Source: Rotaria macrura
Lineage: Eukaryota; Rotifera; Eurotatoria; Philodinida; Philodinidae
Direction of reading: 5' to 3'
NCBI GenBank assembly: GCA_900239685.1
Contig: OENT01000418.1
Coordinates: forward strand, 55,606 to 119,605
DNA length: 64,000 nucleotides
Shown: positions 49,949-63,808 of the stretch, in pieces
Layout of the letters: each line of letters opens with the position of its first letter
Numbering within the stretch: position 1 is the stretch's first letter
Translations under genes and position numbers: made by a program
Notes under the pieces: model-generated
Told to the model about the DNA's origin: nothing
The model's database searches: none
Seen by the model: the letters and a program-made list of their open reading frames with translations, nothing else

Positions 49949-52900
49949 ATTCAGTTGAAGTACTCCACGAATTCATTTTATTACGAAAACAGGTTTCCTG
50001 TGCATATTCCCATTACTTCTAAATTTTAAACCACGTAATCTTTATTATTTAAAATAAAACGATTGAGCGACATCGTGGAATTGAACGAGACAGGAAACAT
50101 GAAATAGCGAACGAAGAGTTTTCAAAATGTACTCAATTCTTGTGCCACTCACGGTGCATCACTCAGTGCCGAGCAAGCTATTTTACCAAAAAGTGTGCAA
50201 TAAGTATTTAGTGATGTTCGAAATAGAAATTCTACATGAAAAATATGGATTTATTTCAAGATCACTACGATTACGTCAACCGATTGATTTTTGACAGTCG
50301 TTCAGCAAATTTCAATTAATGAAATCGTGATGCCTTGCTCGATAAAAATGAAAATTTCCCCATGCTAGGATCGGTATAATGTTTATTGGTGAATAAAAAG
50401 CCTGTTCGGAATTTACTGAAATAATTTCAACAAAACCATATCTATCAGAGATCCTATGTAGGTCTTTAAATTGATTGCTCGGCGGAATCATACAATCTTG
50501 GTTTATGATAATCTTTCTTTCTGGCATAGAATTGAAAGTTTACTTTTTCAAAACTCGTATCAATCTCACCAGAACGATATAAGAAAAATTTAAGAAATGC
50601 ATCCCATCTATGTTAATCAATGGCAGATCAGCCAGTGACGATAAGAAAAATGAAGAGAAACGTACTAATGAAAAGTAGAAACGAATTGAAAATCTTGAAA
50701 GATTGGAATTCCCTTAAAAGAATTGTATGCATTTTGCTACGTACTGATTACTTGTAAAAAAATAGAAGATGAACACATCACTCGAGTTAATAGTTCGGAC
50801 ACGTCTTACACGACCTTGGTCGTACGATATAGAATTATTTGGAACTTCCAACTGTGCTCAATAGTATAGTATTTTTCATTATCACATCTCATGAATTCTA
50901 TTTTATTGAAATAATCATTGTTAGCTGTCAAAAACCTATCATTGCAATAACTTTATGTGTAATAAAATTCCTAGTTTAAACATAAATGATGAATAATATT
51001 TAGATCATAAACGATATGTGAAATGTATTAGGACATAATTTTGCTTCGGTTATACTTCGATAATCTGCAAAAAAGGATCAATCCCACCTATTATCTTACG
51101 TTAATTTCTCTTTTATAGTTTAGGAAAGATCGAAATGAATTCAATCTAAGATTCAGTTCAGTTAAACTTCGACCAATTTCCAAAGAAGTTAATCAAATGA
51201 ACTCTTCAAAATCTGCTCATTTTACGATGTTCTTATATTTGAATTTGTCTCTCAGTACTGTCACCGAAATCTCATATTTTCTATAATTTCTTTTTCAACC
51301 TTCATATCTTGCGAAAAGTTATCGAATGAAATTCTTTCGAATAATATCTGAGCAAATTTCAGCAGATTTTCTTTTGAGAATGACTCATTTTTTCTTATTT
51401 CTCAACTAGTCTCTCAAAACCATCTTACTACATTCCATGACAACTTTTTCATAGTTTTGTAGCACTCAGTGACTATCCAAACTACGCATGTATCAAGGAT
51501 TTTTTTCTGTGGTTTCGCGTACCTTAGGAGCCATACAAAGAGCTGAGTCTTTCATGAGAGTAATTATTCACTGAAATCTTTCTTTGATCAGACGTTTTGC
51601 CCTCTGAAATGACTGGCTTATGATATATGAGTATGCGCAAAAAAAGATTCCGAGCAATTGGTGGTATATTAATCAACTCCTCAATAGTGCATTCATTCAA
51701 GTGCTTTTTCTTCTCAAACACTATTAAATATCTCGAGAAAAGAAGAAGAATTTTTCGACTAGATTTCGTTGATACTCATGAAACGCTTTTCTCTACAACA
51801 TATTGTAATTTAAAAATGGGCATAAAGGCCATGATTTATATCTCTATTATTGCTGAAGTGAATGTATGCTACCAGGAATTTATGCGGACCTACACTCATA
51901 CTCTTTGCTATACTTTTAAAATTGTTGATCCTCATTATTATCTTGAAAAGAAACGAAATATATTAAGTGATGTACGTATTGGAAATAAAATGTCAACTAA
52001 AGAGAAGTTCTACTTAGCTTGATGTGTCAAGCTACTCTGACCGATACGATTGGTGTCAGTTCAAAGACGTTTTTCAAAGAGAACACATGGTTAGATAATA
52101 AAAATCTTGCGCGCATCTTAAGCATCTCTCAATTTTCCATTAGATTTTTGTGTTACCATTTTATTAATTGTGGAAAAACTAGCATCTTTTAGTGTATACA
52201 TGATAAAACATGATGACTAACAAACGAAAAAACTTTCGAATTCAATACTGATTAGTTTTACTGAAATAAGTAATTTCGTGGAATTTATGTTCCAAGCAAA
52301 AAGAATGTGTTTTCATTATTGTCTAAACGAGATCAAAATATTTACCGAAAAATTATTTTAAATTTTCTTGTTAGGTTTAATTTATTCTTAGACATAGAAT
52401 GGTGTTTCGTTTTTGTAATTGATACTTGTAATCATGAAATTTAAGTATCTTACGAAGCTTGACCAGCCAACTTCGAAATTATCTACTATCATGATATGAC
52501 ATTCGAAAACAAAACATCTTTTTTCAAAGGATTTTCTGCTTGATAAAGAAAATCTCATGAAAACGAATTTGAATTCAAAATTTTATTACCGAATAGATCG
52601 CATTGTTTTTAGTATAAACTGGACTTTTTCTTCTAAATGGAAGCTTTGTGATAAGATCATTTTCGTTTTGCATATAGACTAATTCAGTATGTCAGCATTT
52701 GTATCGACCAACGATTTCAGAGCATGGTAAGAATCATGATCTGTGTTTTTTAGAGGACTTTTACATTAAAATTCCTTTCTCAACAAGAACAAGCAAAGCT
52801 TTTTTCATTTATAGAATGCCAATATCAAGTTTCCTTAACCATCACTATAATAATCAGTTTTTTTTCATTATATAAAGAAAGAACTCATTTACTTCTAAAG

Positions 52901-54132
52901 GTTAATGAGTACTGATAATTTTTCTTATCATTCATATGACAGTGATCCTAAAAAACATACAGAAAATCTGTTCGAAAATACATTTCTATTACTTGAGATA
53001 AATTCGTATACAATGGATTTTATAATTTTTTTGATATCGTTGATAAAAAATTGAATGCAGATCAAAATATTTGTTCCAAAACATGAAAGAAAGGTTCCAC
53101 ACTTGGTCGAATGTTTGTGAGTGAAAAAAAGAAATCTTACAGTCACCAACATACTTATAGAATAGGCGTATTAATTTGCCTTTTGCTGCATTCGTTCCTA
53201 AAATATTGAAACTTTCCACCAATAAGGTTCAACCATCGATGTTTAATATCATTTCTATTATCACATTAAGCTTGATCGAACTGTTATTGATAGAGGTATA
53301 AATTATATTTATTCATATCCATATCCAAAGAACTCGCTTCAAGCTCTATTTCTTTCAAAAGAATCAAAATAAAATTTAAAATGATCCTGTTCAATTGCCG
53401 TTTGTTTTACTCCCTTGTGTTACGAGTGAACCTTCGATGATAATTTAAGTTAGTAAAAGTGATTGATCACAGAAAGTTGTATGAAACTATTGACATATAT
53501 GGAGTTATGATTCCTAACATAAAGTGACACTTGCAGGAAAAAGAAAAGACTAAAGTTACTATCAACAAGTCACGCATACTTGAAAACAACGAGCGAAAAT
53601 AGACAAGCACAGTAAAGGAACGCGATTAACGTTCAATTAGAATCCGATTAAAAAACCAATAGACACAATTGTGAACAACTTCATCTTCAATTTGATTACA
53701 ACAAAATAAAACATTTTTCATAAATTTGTTTGACAATAAATTTTAGGATCGTTTATAGTTTTCTTAAAAATCAATAAAATTTTCAAGCGTTTCGATTATG
53801 TTTTTCTTAGTGCATTCTATCAGAAGAAAATATAGTATTTTCAGTTTTTGCGATTCAAAAGTTCTTGATACTCTATTTTTGCCTAGCTCAATTTATATAC
53901 AGCAATTATATAAAATGCTCACTGCGTTTTCCGATAGTTACTGTACATAACAGTATATGTTACATATAAACACCCCTTCCCCATCCTACTTTTTGTTGTT
54001 ATCTGCCTACATATTTGTCCTTGACAGCACAAATAGTTTGGCCCGTGGCTTTGATCAATAAAGATTCATATTGATGATCATTCATTTACTCTCTAATATA
54101 AATAACGTATGCAATATTATGTTCTTCTAGTA
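49949..54132. other. Interval between the tandem four-TM copies
   Basis: AT-rich with scattered 60-130-codon frames lacking recognisable domains. No gene supported. Confidence 0.4.
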
Positions 54133-54915
54133 GATTAAGGGAAAAACAGAATACAATTTTTTAAGGACCAACTACGAATGAACGAGTAAAAAGTATTAAA
54201 GATACAAGAAGAACACTTTTCTTTGTTTTGATAACTCAACGGGTACGGAAAAAAGGCCTATAAAAATATACAACTGTGTCAAAATTCTTCTAACTCTTTG
54301 TATTCGTCTTGCTTGTACTCCAAATTATCGTTACCGTTAAATATTACCGTATGCCCCATGTCACAAGTAACGAGGAGGTAGCCAAACCATTTCTCATCAG
54401 TCTGGCTGCAGGTAAAAATTGTCTACTGAAAATTTTCTGATTGTTCATTACATGTGTCTATTTAAATCGAATCTGTTTTGTGGTGCTCTATTTAACTCTT
54501 TATATTATATTTGTAGCTAACTATATTCGATGTGGAACTCTCACTGTATGTTTCAAATTTTATTCTCTCATCTCTCTTTTTGTATAAATATATCATATTC
54601 ATTTTATCTAATTTGCATGGGTCGGTATTTTTGAAGTGTTATTTAATGTTATTAGCAGTGATTTTATCAATTACTGCAGTTGTTATCGTTGTTAAAACCG
54701 CAAAAAAAGATTATCAGTATACGTAGCTATTCTTATTATAACATACTTTACGGTTTTTTAAGCGTAAACATATTTGTTTCTGGCCTTTCACTTTTATTCG
54801 ATGTTATTTCTTTCAGATGATGACCGTTTACTGGTCACTCAAATTGGCTATTTGCGAGCGATTGATCAAACAATTTTTAATCATTGAAACAAATATTCAT
54901 TATCATTTAAAATAA
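54133..54915 (+). pseudogene. Decayed tandem copy of the four-TM gene
   Basis: Matches the gene at 49158-49948 exon by exon. KSIKDTRRTLFFVLITQ (to 54240) aligns with exon 1. LFVFVLLVLQIIVTVKYYRM (54292-54412) aligns with exon 2. VLYLTLYIIFVANYIRCG (54482-54545) aligns with exon 3. FAWVGIFEVLF (54611-54644) and the VILSITAVVIVV stretch align with exon 4, and MMTVYWSLKLA (54818 on) with exon 5. A TAA interrupts the N-terminal part, no start ATG aligns, and a one-base shift breaks exon 4 near 54645. Stops and a further shift lie at 54724-54775, and the last intron has shrunk to 14 bp. Three expected acceptors read AA instead of AG. It is probably non-functional. Confidence 0.75.
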
Positions 54916-57538
54916 AATACTTTGACAGTACTACGTATCAAAGTTGAAGGAAAAGAAATTTAAGGATAAATACGTGAAACTAGAGAACAAATAGCAATAC
55001 AAATCTATATTATTATATTCAACACATCGTGTGCGAAGTATTGGAAGGAGTCAGTTAAAAATTTCTATGAAGCTTTAAGGATCTATTTTTATTCACCCAA
55101 TATTTGATTGATGTAATCTGAAAATTCTGGATTGAATGATCAGGTTTATCAAAATCATTATTATTATCATCGGAGAGATATTGAACAGATTTTTTCCGGC
55201 GTCTGTGAAAATTGAAATTTGGATTCCTTCTTTTGTATCCTATTCAGAATACATCTCTATTAAATATAGAGCAGCGTCAGTATGTTAAGACGGTTTTTTC
55301 GTGAAACTATGTTTAAATCTCTTAGAACGATTCAGCCCGATGACTCATCTCGCAGCCCTGAAAACACAGTCATTGGACAATGGATTGAAAATGTAGTAAA
55401 GGCTATTCACTGATTTTACCATGAAATTGCATATGAAAAGGAAGTGAAGTGGAACATCCTTAACTTATTAGTAACAATAAAAATTTGAAAATTTTTTTGA
55501 TGAGAGATACTTTGACTATTCTTCATGTAACTATCATAGAATAAATTGATCGGATTTTCATTGAGCCCCATGTATCGTTCACATTTCTAACTTGATGAAT
55601 TAGTTTTACGAATACACTTGAGCATCTTACATTAACGATCGATATCATATAGTTTAAATTTAGTCTGTCATTCATCAAATAGAGATTATCGAAGATATTC
55701 GTTTCCTTTTGATTAATGTTCAAATTAATGCAGTTAGAAAAAACAATAAAATTTCTATGTTGACACTATGATTCATTTTGATATCGTCACACGAATCAGG
55801 GTAATTTGAATTGTTTAGAGCATAATTCTATATGCTGAGAAAATTCATCATTGAATTTACTTGACGAACGGTTTTTTCTGTATCTTGTATTATTTGTAAG
55901 TGATGATTATACATTGAATCATTCTTCTCTACTTATGATTGATGATGTTTACTTTTTATATCTTGTTACTGGAATATTCATATACATATTTTCTACCGAT
56001 CTGTACAATTGAGATTTTTTGCAACAGATGATGGACACATTCATTTCTCTTTACATCTATGCATCAAACGACAATCCTTACCTTTCAGTAGCTTAGCACT
56101 GAAATCTACAATAGATATTTGCTTCCTAAAAACGAATGTTTAGTAAACATTGAACATTTAACCATTGTAGTAAATCATTATTAAATTCGTTTTCAAATTG
56201 ATATAATTTTTTTTATTACTCATTGAATGTTTTTCTCTTTTTGTTAAGTAAATCAGAAGCAATATTTATTGAAGATCTAATTTCATTTTAGATTATTCTG
56301 AATCTAAATTTGAAGTAATAGTGTTCGCTGAGACGTTGATTGCAATATTTCTTTTAATAAACGGTTATTTTAATATATATTTTCAAGTTAATACTATTAT
56401 CTAGATGCCAGTACTCAAGAAAAAAACTCGTTTTGTAAGAAAATAATAAAGTTTCACTTGTAGTTTGTGTGAAAAGAAGAACTGCAATCAGACTTTCACA
56501 CTCATCGTGCATGGTATAATTTTTAATGCAAATCTTCCACACTTAAGATTTACATCGATTTCAGTGATTGCCGACATCTAGCCCACTATAATAGTGATGT
56601 AATTGTAGCTAAAAGACATAATCCTTTTTGAGGGAAAATATCTGTCCTATAAAAGATGGGATTATCCCAGCTTGAAAGCCTTGGTTAATCTTTAATAGGA
56701 TACGGTAGTCCGATTTCAATGAAGCGAACTTACAAATCTGTTTGGTGGGAACTGGAACTGGTCACAAAGTTCATGCAAACGGATCTGATGGAGATCTGTT
56801 ATAACTCTAGCAATCGAAAAACACCCTTGAAGTTACCAGTGATTTTCTATGAAAAATACAAGAATCTCACAAGGACACTTTGAAGTTAGTCATGTGTCAG
56901 AGGTTGGAGTGGGCTCATCAACTCGAAAGAATCTTTTGACCTGGTTGAACTGACCATAGATGAGTGACTAATTTCGAGACCTATTGTACTGATCTAACAA
57001 ATGAAACAAAATGTATAGAATGACTAACGGAACTTATCAATTTCAGCACTATTTTGGTACACTCACATCCTCTTCACTCTCTGACATACTCGCCCTATGT
57101 AGATAGTGAGTATATGTATGTATGAAATGTTTCACAGAATACTTGCTAAATTAAGAGAAAGTCCACGTAGATTCTAACGACACTCTTCTGGCACCTCATG
57201 TTCGAATAAGCAGTTTTATTTTGTGTTGGCTCTAGCGTTTAATTGATAACCCAAAGTAATATTTTCATATATGAAAACATAAATGTTTCAAGTGGCTGGT
57301 TGTGTTTCTTGTAAAATTATTAAAGACGAAAAAAACAAAATGCATTCATCAAAGTACAAGAGGATGTGAAATTAATATTTCTACTAAAAGTGAGTATCAC
57401 TATAGGTGCATGTAATCAAAAGTATTGATTTAAATCAGTTTTGATTATCAATCCATTGAAATAGTAATAAATATGAAGCTCATGAATTGCCAGATTAAAA
57501 AGAACCGGAAAATAACTGAATGATTCAATATTTTCCCT
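54916..57538. other. Gene-poor region downstream of the four-TM pseudogene
   Basis: AT-rich. A slightly less AT-rich block at 56580-57000 may be an old repeat. No gene supported. Confidence 0.4.
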
Positions 57539-58480
57539 CTATTTTGCTTTCAACTCGAATGGAATTATGCAACGGGGAATCTCAACCATCTTATGTAGAT
57601 TCGCTGCGTGTCGTTGATTGTAAATATCCAAAACTTGTTTTTGCCGATCCGTTAATTTGTTTTCCCCTTCTTTTGATTCATTTGATTCTACATAAGTCAT
57701 AGCCCATTCAAGTTCATCATACATAGCTCCAAGTTGATCTTCATCAGTTCGAGTATCACCAAAAAGCCCATCTGTTGGTGGTGCTTTTATTATTTCTTGT
57801 GAAACGCCTAATGCTTCAGCAACTGTTCGTACTTCTGATTTCAATAGATCGCCTATTGGACTTAAATCAACACCACCGTCACCTTCAAAAATAGTCAAGT
57901 TTTTAGAAGAATGTTCCTTGTATTTCTTGTGAAATGAATGCATACCGTATTTTGTAAAGAAACCAACACCGAAATCTTCAACTTTATTTCCTGTACCAGC
58001 AACAAGATAGTTTTTAATTGAAGCAAAATAATATAGATTGACCTTGAAAGAAGAGAAAATTTGATTAATAATCAATTAATCAATGAAATATGAAAATCTA
58101 ATGTTTACCATTCTTAAACGAGATCTCATATTAGCAAAACCAAGCTCAGAAGATGCATTAGTTTCATTAACTTCGCATATTTTTACTGTGTTTTCGAAGC
58201 ATTCAAAAACATCGGTTAAGTTAACTTCAGCTCCGGTAACATTTGAAAAATTTGAGGTAAGCCACTTAATATGACCATGACTTCGTTGTACTTCATTTGA
58301 TGATTGTCGAATTGGCATTTCCAAAACAAGTACTGGCAGACCCGTTCGAGCACATAATGTTGATACAACAGCCGAATCAATGCCACCTGATACTCCAACA
58401 ACAAAACCTTTCGTGCGGCTTTTTTGATGATAGTCTTTGAGCCATTTTATTATATGTTCAATTACTTTTTCTGTTTGCAT
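57539..58480 (-). CDS. nadE: Ammonia-dependent NAD+ synthetase, bacterial type
   Basis: Exons (minus) 58109-58480, 57946-58042 and 57539-57882 give 813 bases, or 270 residues. Intron 2 (57883-57945, 63 bp) is a multiple of three. If read through, it would place a 21-residue insert inside a conserved motif; splicing it restores FFTKYGDGGVDLSP. The ATP-pyrophosphatase loop SGGIDS is at residues 31-36, GTGNK at 140-144, and KYGDGGVD follows. The enzyme makes NAD from deamido-NAD, ATP and ammonia, the last step of NAD synthesis. Animal NADSYN1 enzymes are about 700 residues with an N-terminal glutaminase domain. That domain is absent here, and the sequence (TEKVIEHIIKWLKDY, VVGVSGGIDSAVVSTLCA) closely resembles Bacteroidota NadE from memory. 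With two spliceosomal introns and rotifer-like context, this looks like an old bacterial transfer adapted to the host. The start is the first in-frame ATG; an upstream CTATAG could be a 5' UTR acceptor. Confidence 0.92.
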
Positions 58481-60747
58481 ATTACCTCGATCTATAGCAG
58501 AGTATATGATGCTGAGAACTGGCAAGAATAATCAATATTTGTATATATATATATATGTGTCTATGTGATTATATTTGTATCTATATAAGAACACCTTCAA
58601 CTACAAAAAGACCAGCCTAGTTTTTCTTCTTCTTCTCTCTTCTGATTTCAATGACAACAAGAACAGGTAATATGTTTACAGAAAGAAAAAAAAGGTGGTT
58701 ATTCGTGACTGAAATAGAAATACACTTGATCAATAAATATTACCATCGTTGAATAATCAACTTCGATACGGTCTTTCATAGACAGAAAAGAAAAGAAATC
58801 TGCTCAGCAAGAATTCAGAGGAAACGTTTCTCTTTGTTTGTTTTTATTGATTATTTTACCATTGACTATAAGAGACCGAGGGCTCAATTTCATCATAGAA
58901 CGTACAAACCACAGCAATCCTATATGGGAAAAAGAAACATAGTGAGAAAAAACAGCGGAGAGTCATTATAATTGTATGAAGTGAACTATCGCATAGTATA
59001 CGGAAGTAACGAGCATTATGAAATGTTCATAGAAAATATTGTCAAAGCATTTTATTCAGACTTCAATCTTCAATGTCAACGATATGAAGTAGCAGACAGC
59101 CGATGCATGCACGATAGAAAAAAATCTCCATTCGATAAAAAGAACAATCTTTTTTTTAAAGCTTAATAATACGAGGAAAACCGGAACACAACAGAAAGCA
59201 AACATACGTACCCAAAGCCTTAATTTATTGTACCACACAACATTCTTTGTTATATTTTCTGTTCATATGCTGTAGTCATTGACTTGGTTATTTGATTGAA
59301 ATCATATTTTTCATTGAAAGTACGTCAGATTAGAAACCAATTGCGTAACAAAACAATTTAGAGAAACATTTGTGTTGTATAAGTTGACAAATAATCGATT
59401 TTCATGCGATACTGTTATTTCAAATTATTGAATTACGATCTAAAGTTGTTAAATGAAATTTATAAGATCATATATACAGACGGATAGGCTCCCTAAGTAT
59501 TTTCAGAAGTAAAAACCAACGTGAAAACGATTATTTACATGAGCTGGATGGTGGCAAGAAAACTGCAATCATGAATATATTTAATATTTTTAAATAACAG
59601 AAAGTTATCTAAAACGATAGAAAAGTTTGGCTCTTGCACATATATGAAAGTCATCAAACAAGATCTCTTGCAATAGTATATTCTATTGTTTTTCTTCCAT
59701 CGAATCGCACAAATCTTGAACTCTATGATACGATTAATTATCAACGATTCTAATGGATTATCCGATGCCAATGTTCCACAAAGAAAATGGCGTTGACATA
59801 AGATCTTTTAACATGAAATGTATAAATAAATAATCAGTGATTCTTTTCACAAAAATGAAGGACTCCATTAAAAAACGTTTAACCAGTCAATTTTTCACGT
59901 CTGATTTTCAATAGTCTAGCAAAATAACATACGAAGCTCTTCGTCGTTTCGTTTATTTATTTTGTTTCATCGAAAGATTAAAATAAAGATGTCCTTGCAC
60001 AGTGAAGTCTTTTAATTCTTGTTATTTGTAATCATAAGCTGGCACCAACAACCTTTTCTTTTGAAAATTTTCAGATGAAAATTAATATTGCAAGTCATTC
60101 GGAATTTCACACTTGACAGCAATGATTCGTGATCTATGTTTACTAATGATATCTCTTTTTAATTATCACTAATCCATCTTTTGTCATAAATATAATATCC
60201 GATTAACTGATGAGAAGCCTTTTTGTTAGATTATGAAACTTCCCTAATATTTTTAATATTGATTTTCATGTAGGAATTTTCACAAGAAAAATGAAAAGAT
60301 TTTACTTTGGAAGAGCATTATTATTTTTAAAAAAATTTGTTTTTCATCTAACAAAACAAAATAAACAAGAAGAATGTCGAAGAATTTTATTCTTCCTACT
60401 AGAGTTTCATGAAGATCGGAATATGAAAGGCTCTTAGATTTACGCTTTTATCGAATGGTCTCCTCAATAGTAAGTATGATTATCATAGTCATTGTACAAC
60501 ATTCTATACTTATAATTAAAAAAGCTGAGAGGTTTTAAAATATTTTTGAACAATGAGACAACTTTTTTCTTGTTTCTTTTTCTCTTTTCTTTTACAGTAG
60601 ATGTGCTACTTGAAAAGTAACATTGACAAATGTATTGCGTTCTTTTTCAATGTTCGTTTTCTCTTTCTCTTCACTTTATAATAATGATGAGAAAAAAATT
60701 CTAACGAAAAAGAGAAACCATTCTTATGCAATTCATCACATTGAATA
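58481..60747. other. Intergenic region between nadE and the ankyrin gene
   Basis: The genes diverge from here, so both promoters should lie inside. There is a TA microsatellite at about 58540-58555. No other feature recognised. Confidence 0.45.
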
Positions 60748-61722
60748 ATGTCGACTACATTTGATTCACAAGTAAAATCAATTCTTCAACCACTCTCATC
60801 TATAGACGATGCAAGTGGAGATCCTGTACTTGCCTCTGTGCAAGCAAACGATCCCAATACACTTCGTATTCTAGTTCGAGCTGGTTATTCACTTAGTTCT
60901 ATTGATCCATCAAATGGGCGATCTCTTCTTCACATAGCAACCTATCTTGGTCACGCGGATGTTGTACGACGATTACTGAAAGAAGGAATAAATACATCAT
61001 TACATGATCGAGATGGAAAAACATGTCTACACGTTGCAGCTGCCTATGGTTACAGTCAAATATTAACATTACTTCTGAAATACGAAACTCATGTCGAACA
61101 TGTTGACTATGATAATAATACACCATTACATATGTCTTGTAAATTTGGTCATAATGAATGTTGTCGTTTACTTATTTATGCTGGAGCAAATCTAAATCCA
61201 ATTAATCGAGATGGTGACACGCCATTGCATTCTGCGATTCGATATAAACATGCAGGTTTAATAGAAAACTAAAATTCAAAGTAACTAATTTGAAATTCTT
61301 ATTTTCTTTCCTTAGGTTGTACAGCAATATTGATTCATGCTGATGCATCATTACATATTCGTAACAGTCATCATGAATTACCAATTGACTTAGCAAAAAA
61401 TTTAGGTCATCAGAAAATCTATAATATTATTCTTCAGAGTCTTTCATCGTCATCACAATCAAATCAATCTGAAACAAGATCAACTCCGAATTCATCTATA
61501 ACATTAAGTGATTTTGAAAAGCAATGGCGACAATTTCATTTACTTATTCAAACACGAATGCTTGCAAATCAACATCAACTCGAAGAACAAATTGATTCAT
61601 TAAAAGATGCTATGAATAAAAATCAATTAAAACAAGCCATCATTCATCGAAAACTTCAGACCTTAACGAACTTGTATATGCAACAGAATCAACAAGAGCA
61701 TCAGTATGATACTCTGTTCTAA
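60748..61722 (+). CDS. Ankyrin-repeat protein with C-terminal coiled coil
   Basis: Exons 60748-61255 and 61316-61722, with a 60-bp GT...AG intron, give 304 residues. About five or six ankyrin repeats span residues 30-210, with canonical cores GRSLLHIATYLGHADVVRRL, GKTCLHVAAAYGYSQILTLL, NNTPLHMSCKFGHNECCRLL and GDTPLHSAIRYKHAGCTAIL, the last formed across the splice. A serine/asparagine-rich linker and a helical, glutamine-rich tail (LEEQIDSLKDAMNKNQLKQA) suggest a coiled coil. It is probably a cytosolic protein-binding scaffold; partners are unknown. AATAAA at 61779-61784. The orthologue is not assigned because ankyrin repeats alone are too generic. Confidence 0.9.
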
Positions 61723-63808
61723 CCAAGCAAAAAAAGAAATAAGTGTTTCGTTTGTCTCTCGTAAAAATCATAATCATAAATAAAATTATTTTCTGTTAAT
61801 GTCGAAAAGTACTTGTAAACTTGAGCATTTTTCCTTACACAGAGATCTTGTTTACATTTTTCAATGAATAATTATGATATATTTTCTTTAATTCCCTTCG
61901 TTCAACTACATACATGGATCATATTCTAAAAAAGAATGATAATTAATCAACTAAGCTAATTTTATTATCTGAAGCGAAACTATTCTATATTTTTCCTAAG
62001 CGAAAGTATCGTAGTCTCTTTCGAATTAGTTCACAGAGTTTTCATCAGAATAATACAAGAAGAAAGTGATTCGATTGATGAAAGTTGAATACATTTGTGA
62101 AAACTTTCTTTTTATAATTGAAATTAATTTCCTCTGTTCTTCAAATGTATTTGTTGTCGTCTGATTAAGAATTCGCTAGAGTTTCATCAATTTATTTTAT
62201 TGTATTGCAGTATCGACTAAAATCAGGAAGTTCATTTAAATATGAGAAGAAGTATTTAACTGACTAAATTTCATGTACTTTTAATGAAATGAAAGAAGTT
62301 ATGATAGGTATTGATTCAAAACGTTTTTCTTACACAATAATTCTTGTTCCAATGTTTAATGTGAATTTATCGAAAGATCAGTGTAGTCTAATTGTTAATA
62401 TAGAAGCAACCAATTGAAATAAATATGGTTCACAATGAACCCTCTACCGAACCATAAACCTTATCCGTAATATATTTTCTATTGAGCTGTAATAGTTTAC
62501 ACGTACATGAACATCAAATAGAAAAAGTAATTAAGATTTGAGTAAGGAATCATCGAATGAAACAATGCTAAGTAAAAAAGATGCTACACGTGGCGAAATT
62601 GATTCTCGATCTTTTCCAGATAGAAATGAGCTCATTGTGAAGAAATAACTACTGTTTTTATCTCGACGTTCTTCCTATAGTAGATTATCATGATAGTGCG
62701 CGTTGTGAGATATCGACGAAGTTTAGATGTACATTTAATATCTTCTTCATTTTCTTTTTCAACGTTGCAATAATTTTCTTGTAGTGTATTGGTGAACTAA
62801 GTGCACCTATCGGATTCTAAAACATATTGATGTTTCTTTTATAATATCCATGATGATTTTCTTTTTTAAAAAAGAACGAACCTATCATCATGGTCCGTAC
62901 CTGCACTTCGATTTATAGCTCTCGAGTCGCATTACAACGTTTATTTAACCGTCGATTAACAATATCATTCTTTTTTCATTTATTGTAACAGACACAGATA
63001 GAAAATTTAAATTAAAAAACAACACGTGATTTCAATTATAATACTCGCACATGGACAAAGATAAAAGAAGCAGGGCTGGATAGAAAAATAAACAAAAAAA
63101 ATGCGAACTATTCAATTTTTGTTTTGCTGATGGATGGAAATAAACAGTTAGTTCTGTTGCAAATGCCCTTAACAGTGTCGACCTATATTAGCTTGAATAA
63201 AAAGTGCTTTAAAGATGTCTCTTTGAATCTTGACGGCCGCCGTGGAATGTTAGATTGTTGATGCGGCTTGGGTTGACTGGATACGACTTCAAAGAATACT
63301 CATATCCATAACTGTTCGATAGGTGAAAATTCGCATAAACTGATACCATGCATACACTTCTAATATATAGTGTCATTCTTGCCTTCAAAATGGCTAGATT
63401 GATGAGTGAAATTCACAGCTGAAATAAAATTTTACAATCGGCAGACTAAAAATGACAATTTCAATGAACATGCGAATTCAGACATTTTCGATTCCATAGA
63501 TTATTCTGCCATCTTGAGCAGAAAAACTTCACTCATCTTATTTAAGTTGGTCATTTCACTAGTGTTATTGCTAATTTTGTCATTTATGAGTTGCTTGGCT
63601 TATTGATATAGTTGATGTTCCTATTTCAGTGCTTTTGTACTCAAAGAAAGTCATTTGATACAGACATAGGTTGAGATTTGTGTAGATCAAACACAAAAAA
63701 TATTTAAGTAGGACTTGGAATAATTTTTTAAAGATTGCTGAAACTCGTAGACAATAGGAAACCGGAGTGATAACAAGGGGCGCTGATAACTATTGACATT
63801 CAATGAAT
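61723..63808. other. Gene-poor AT-rich region
   Basis: Holds the ankyrin gene's 3' end. A 66-codon frame at 63406-63606 ends in a hydrophobic stretch but is unsupported. Nothing else seen. Confidence 0.4.
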
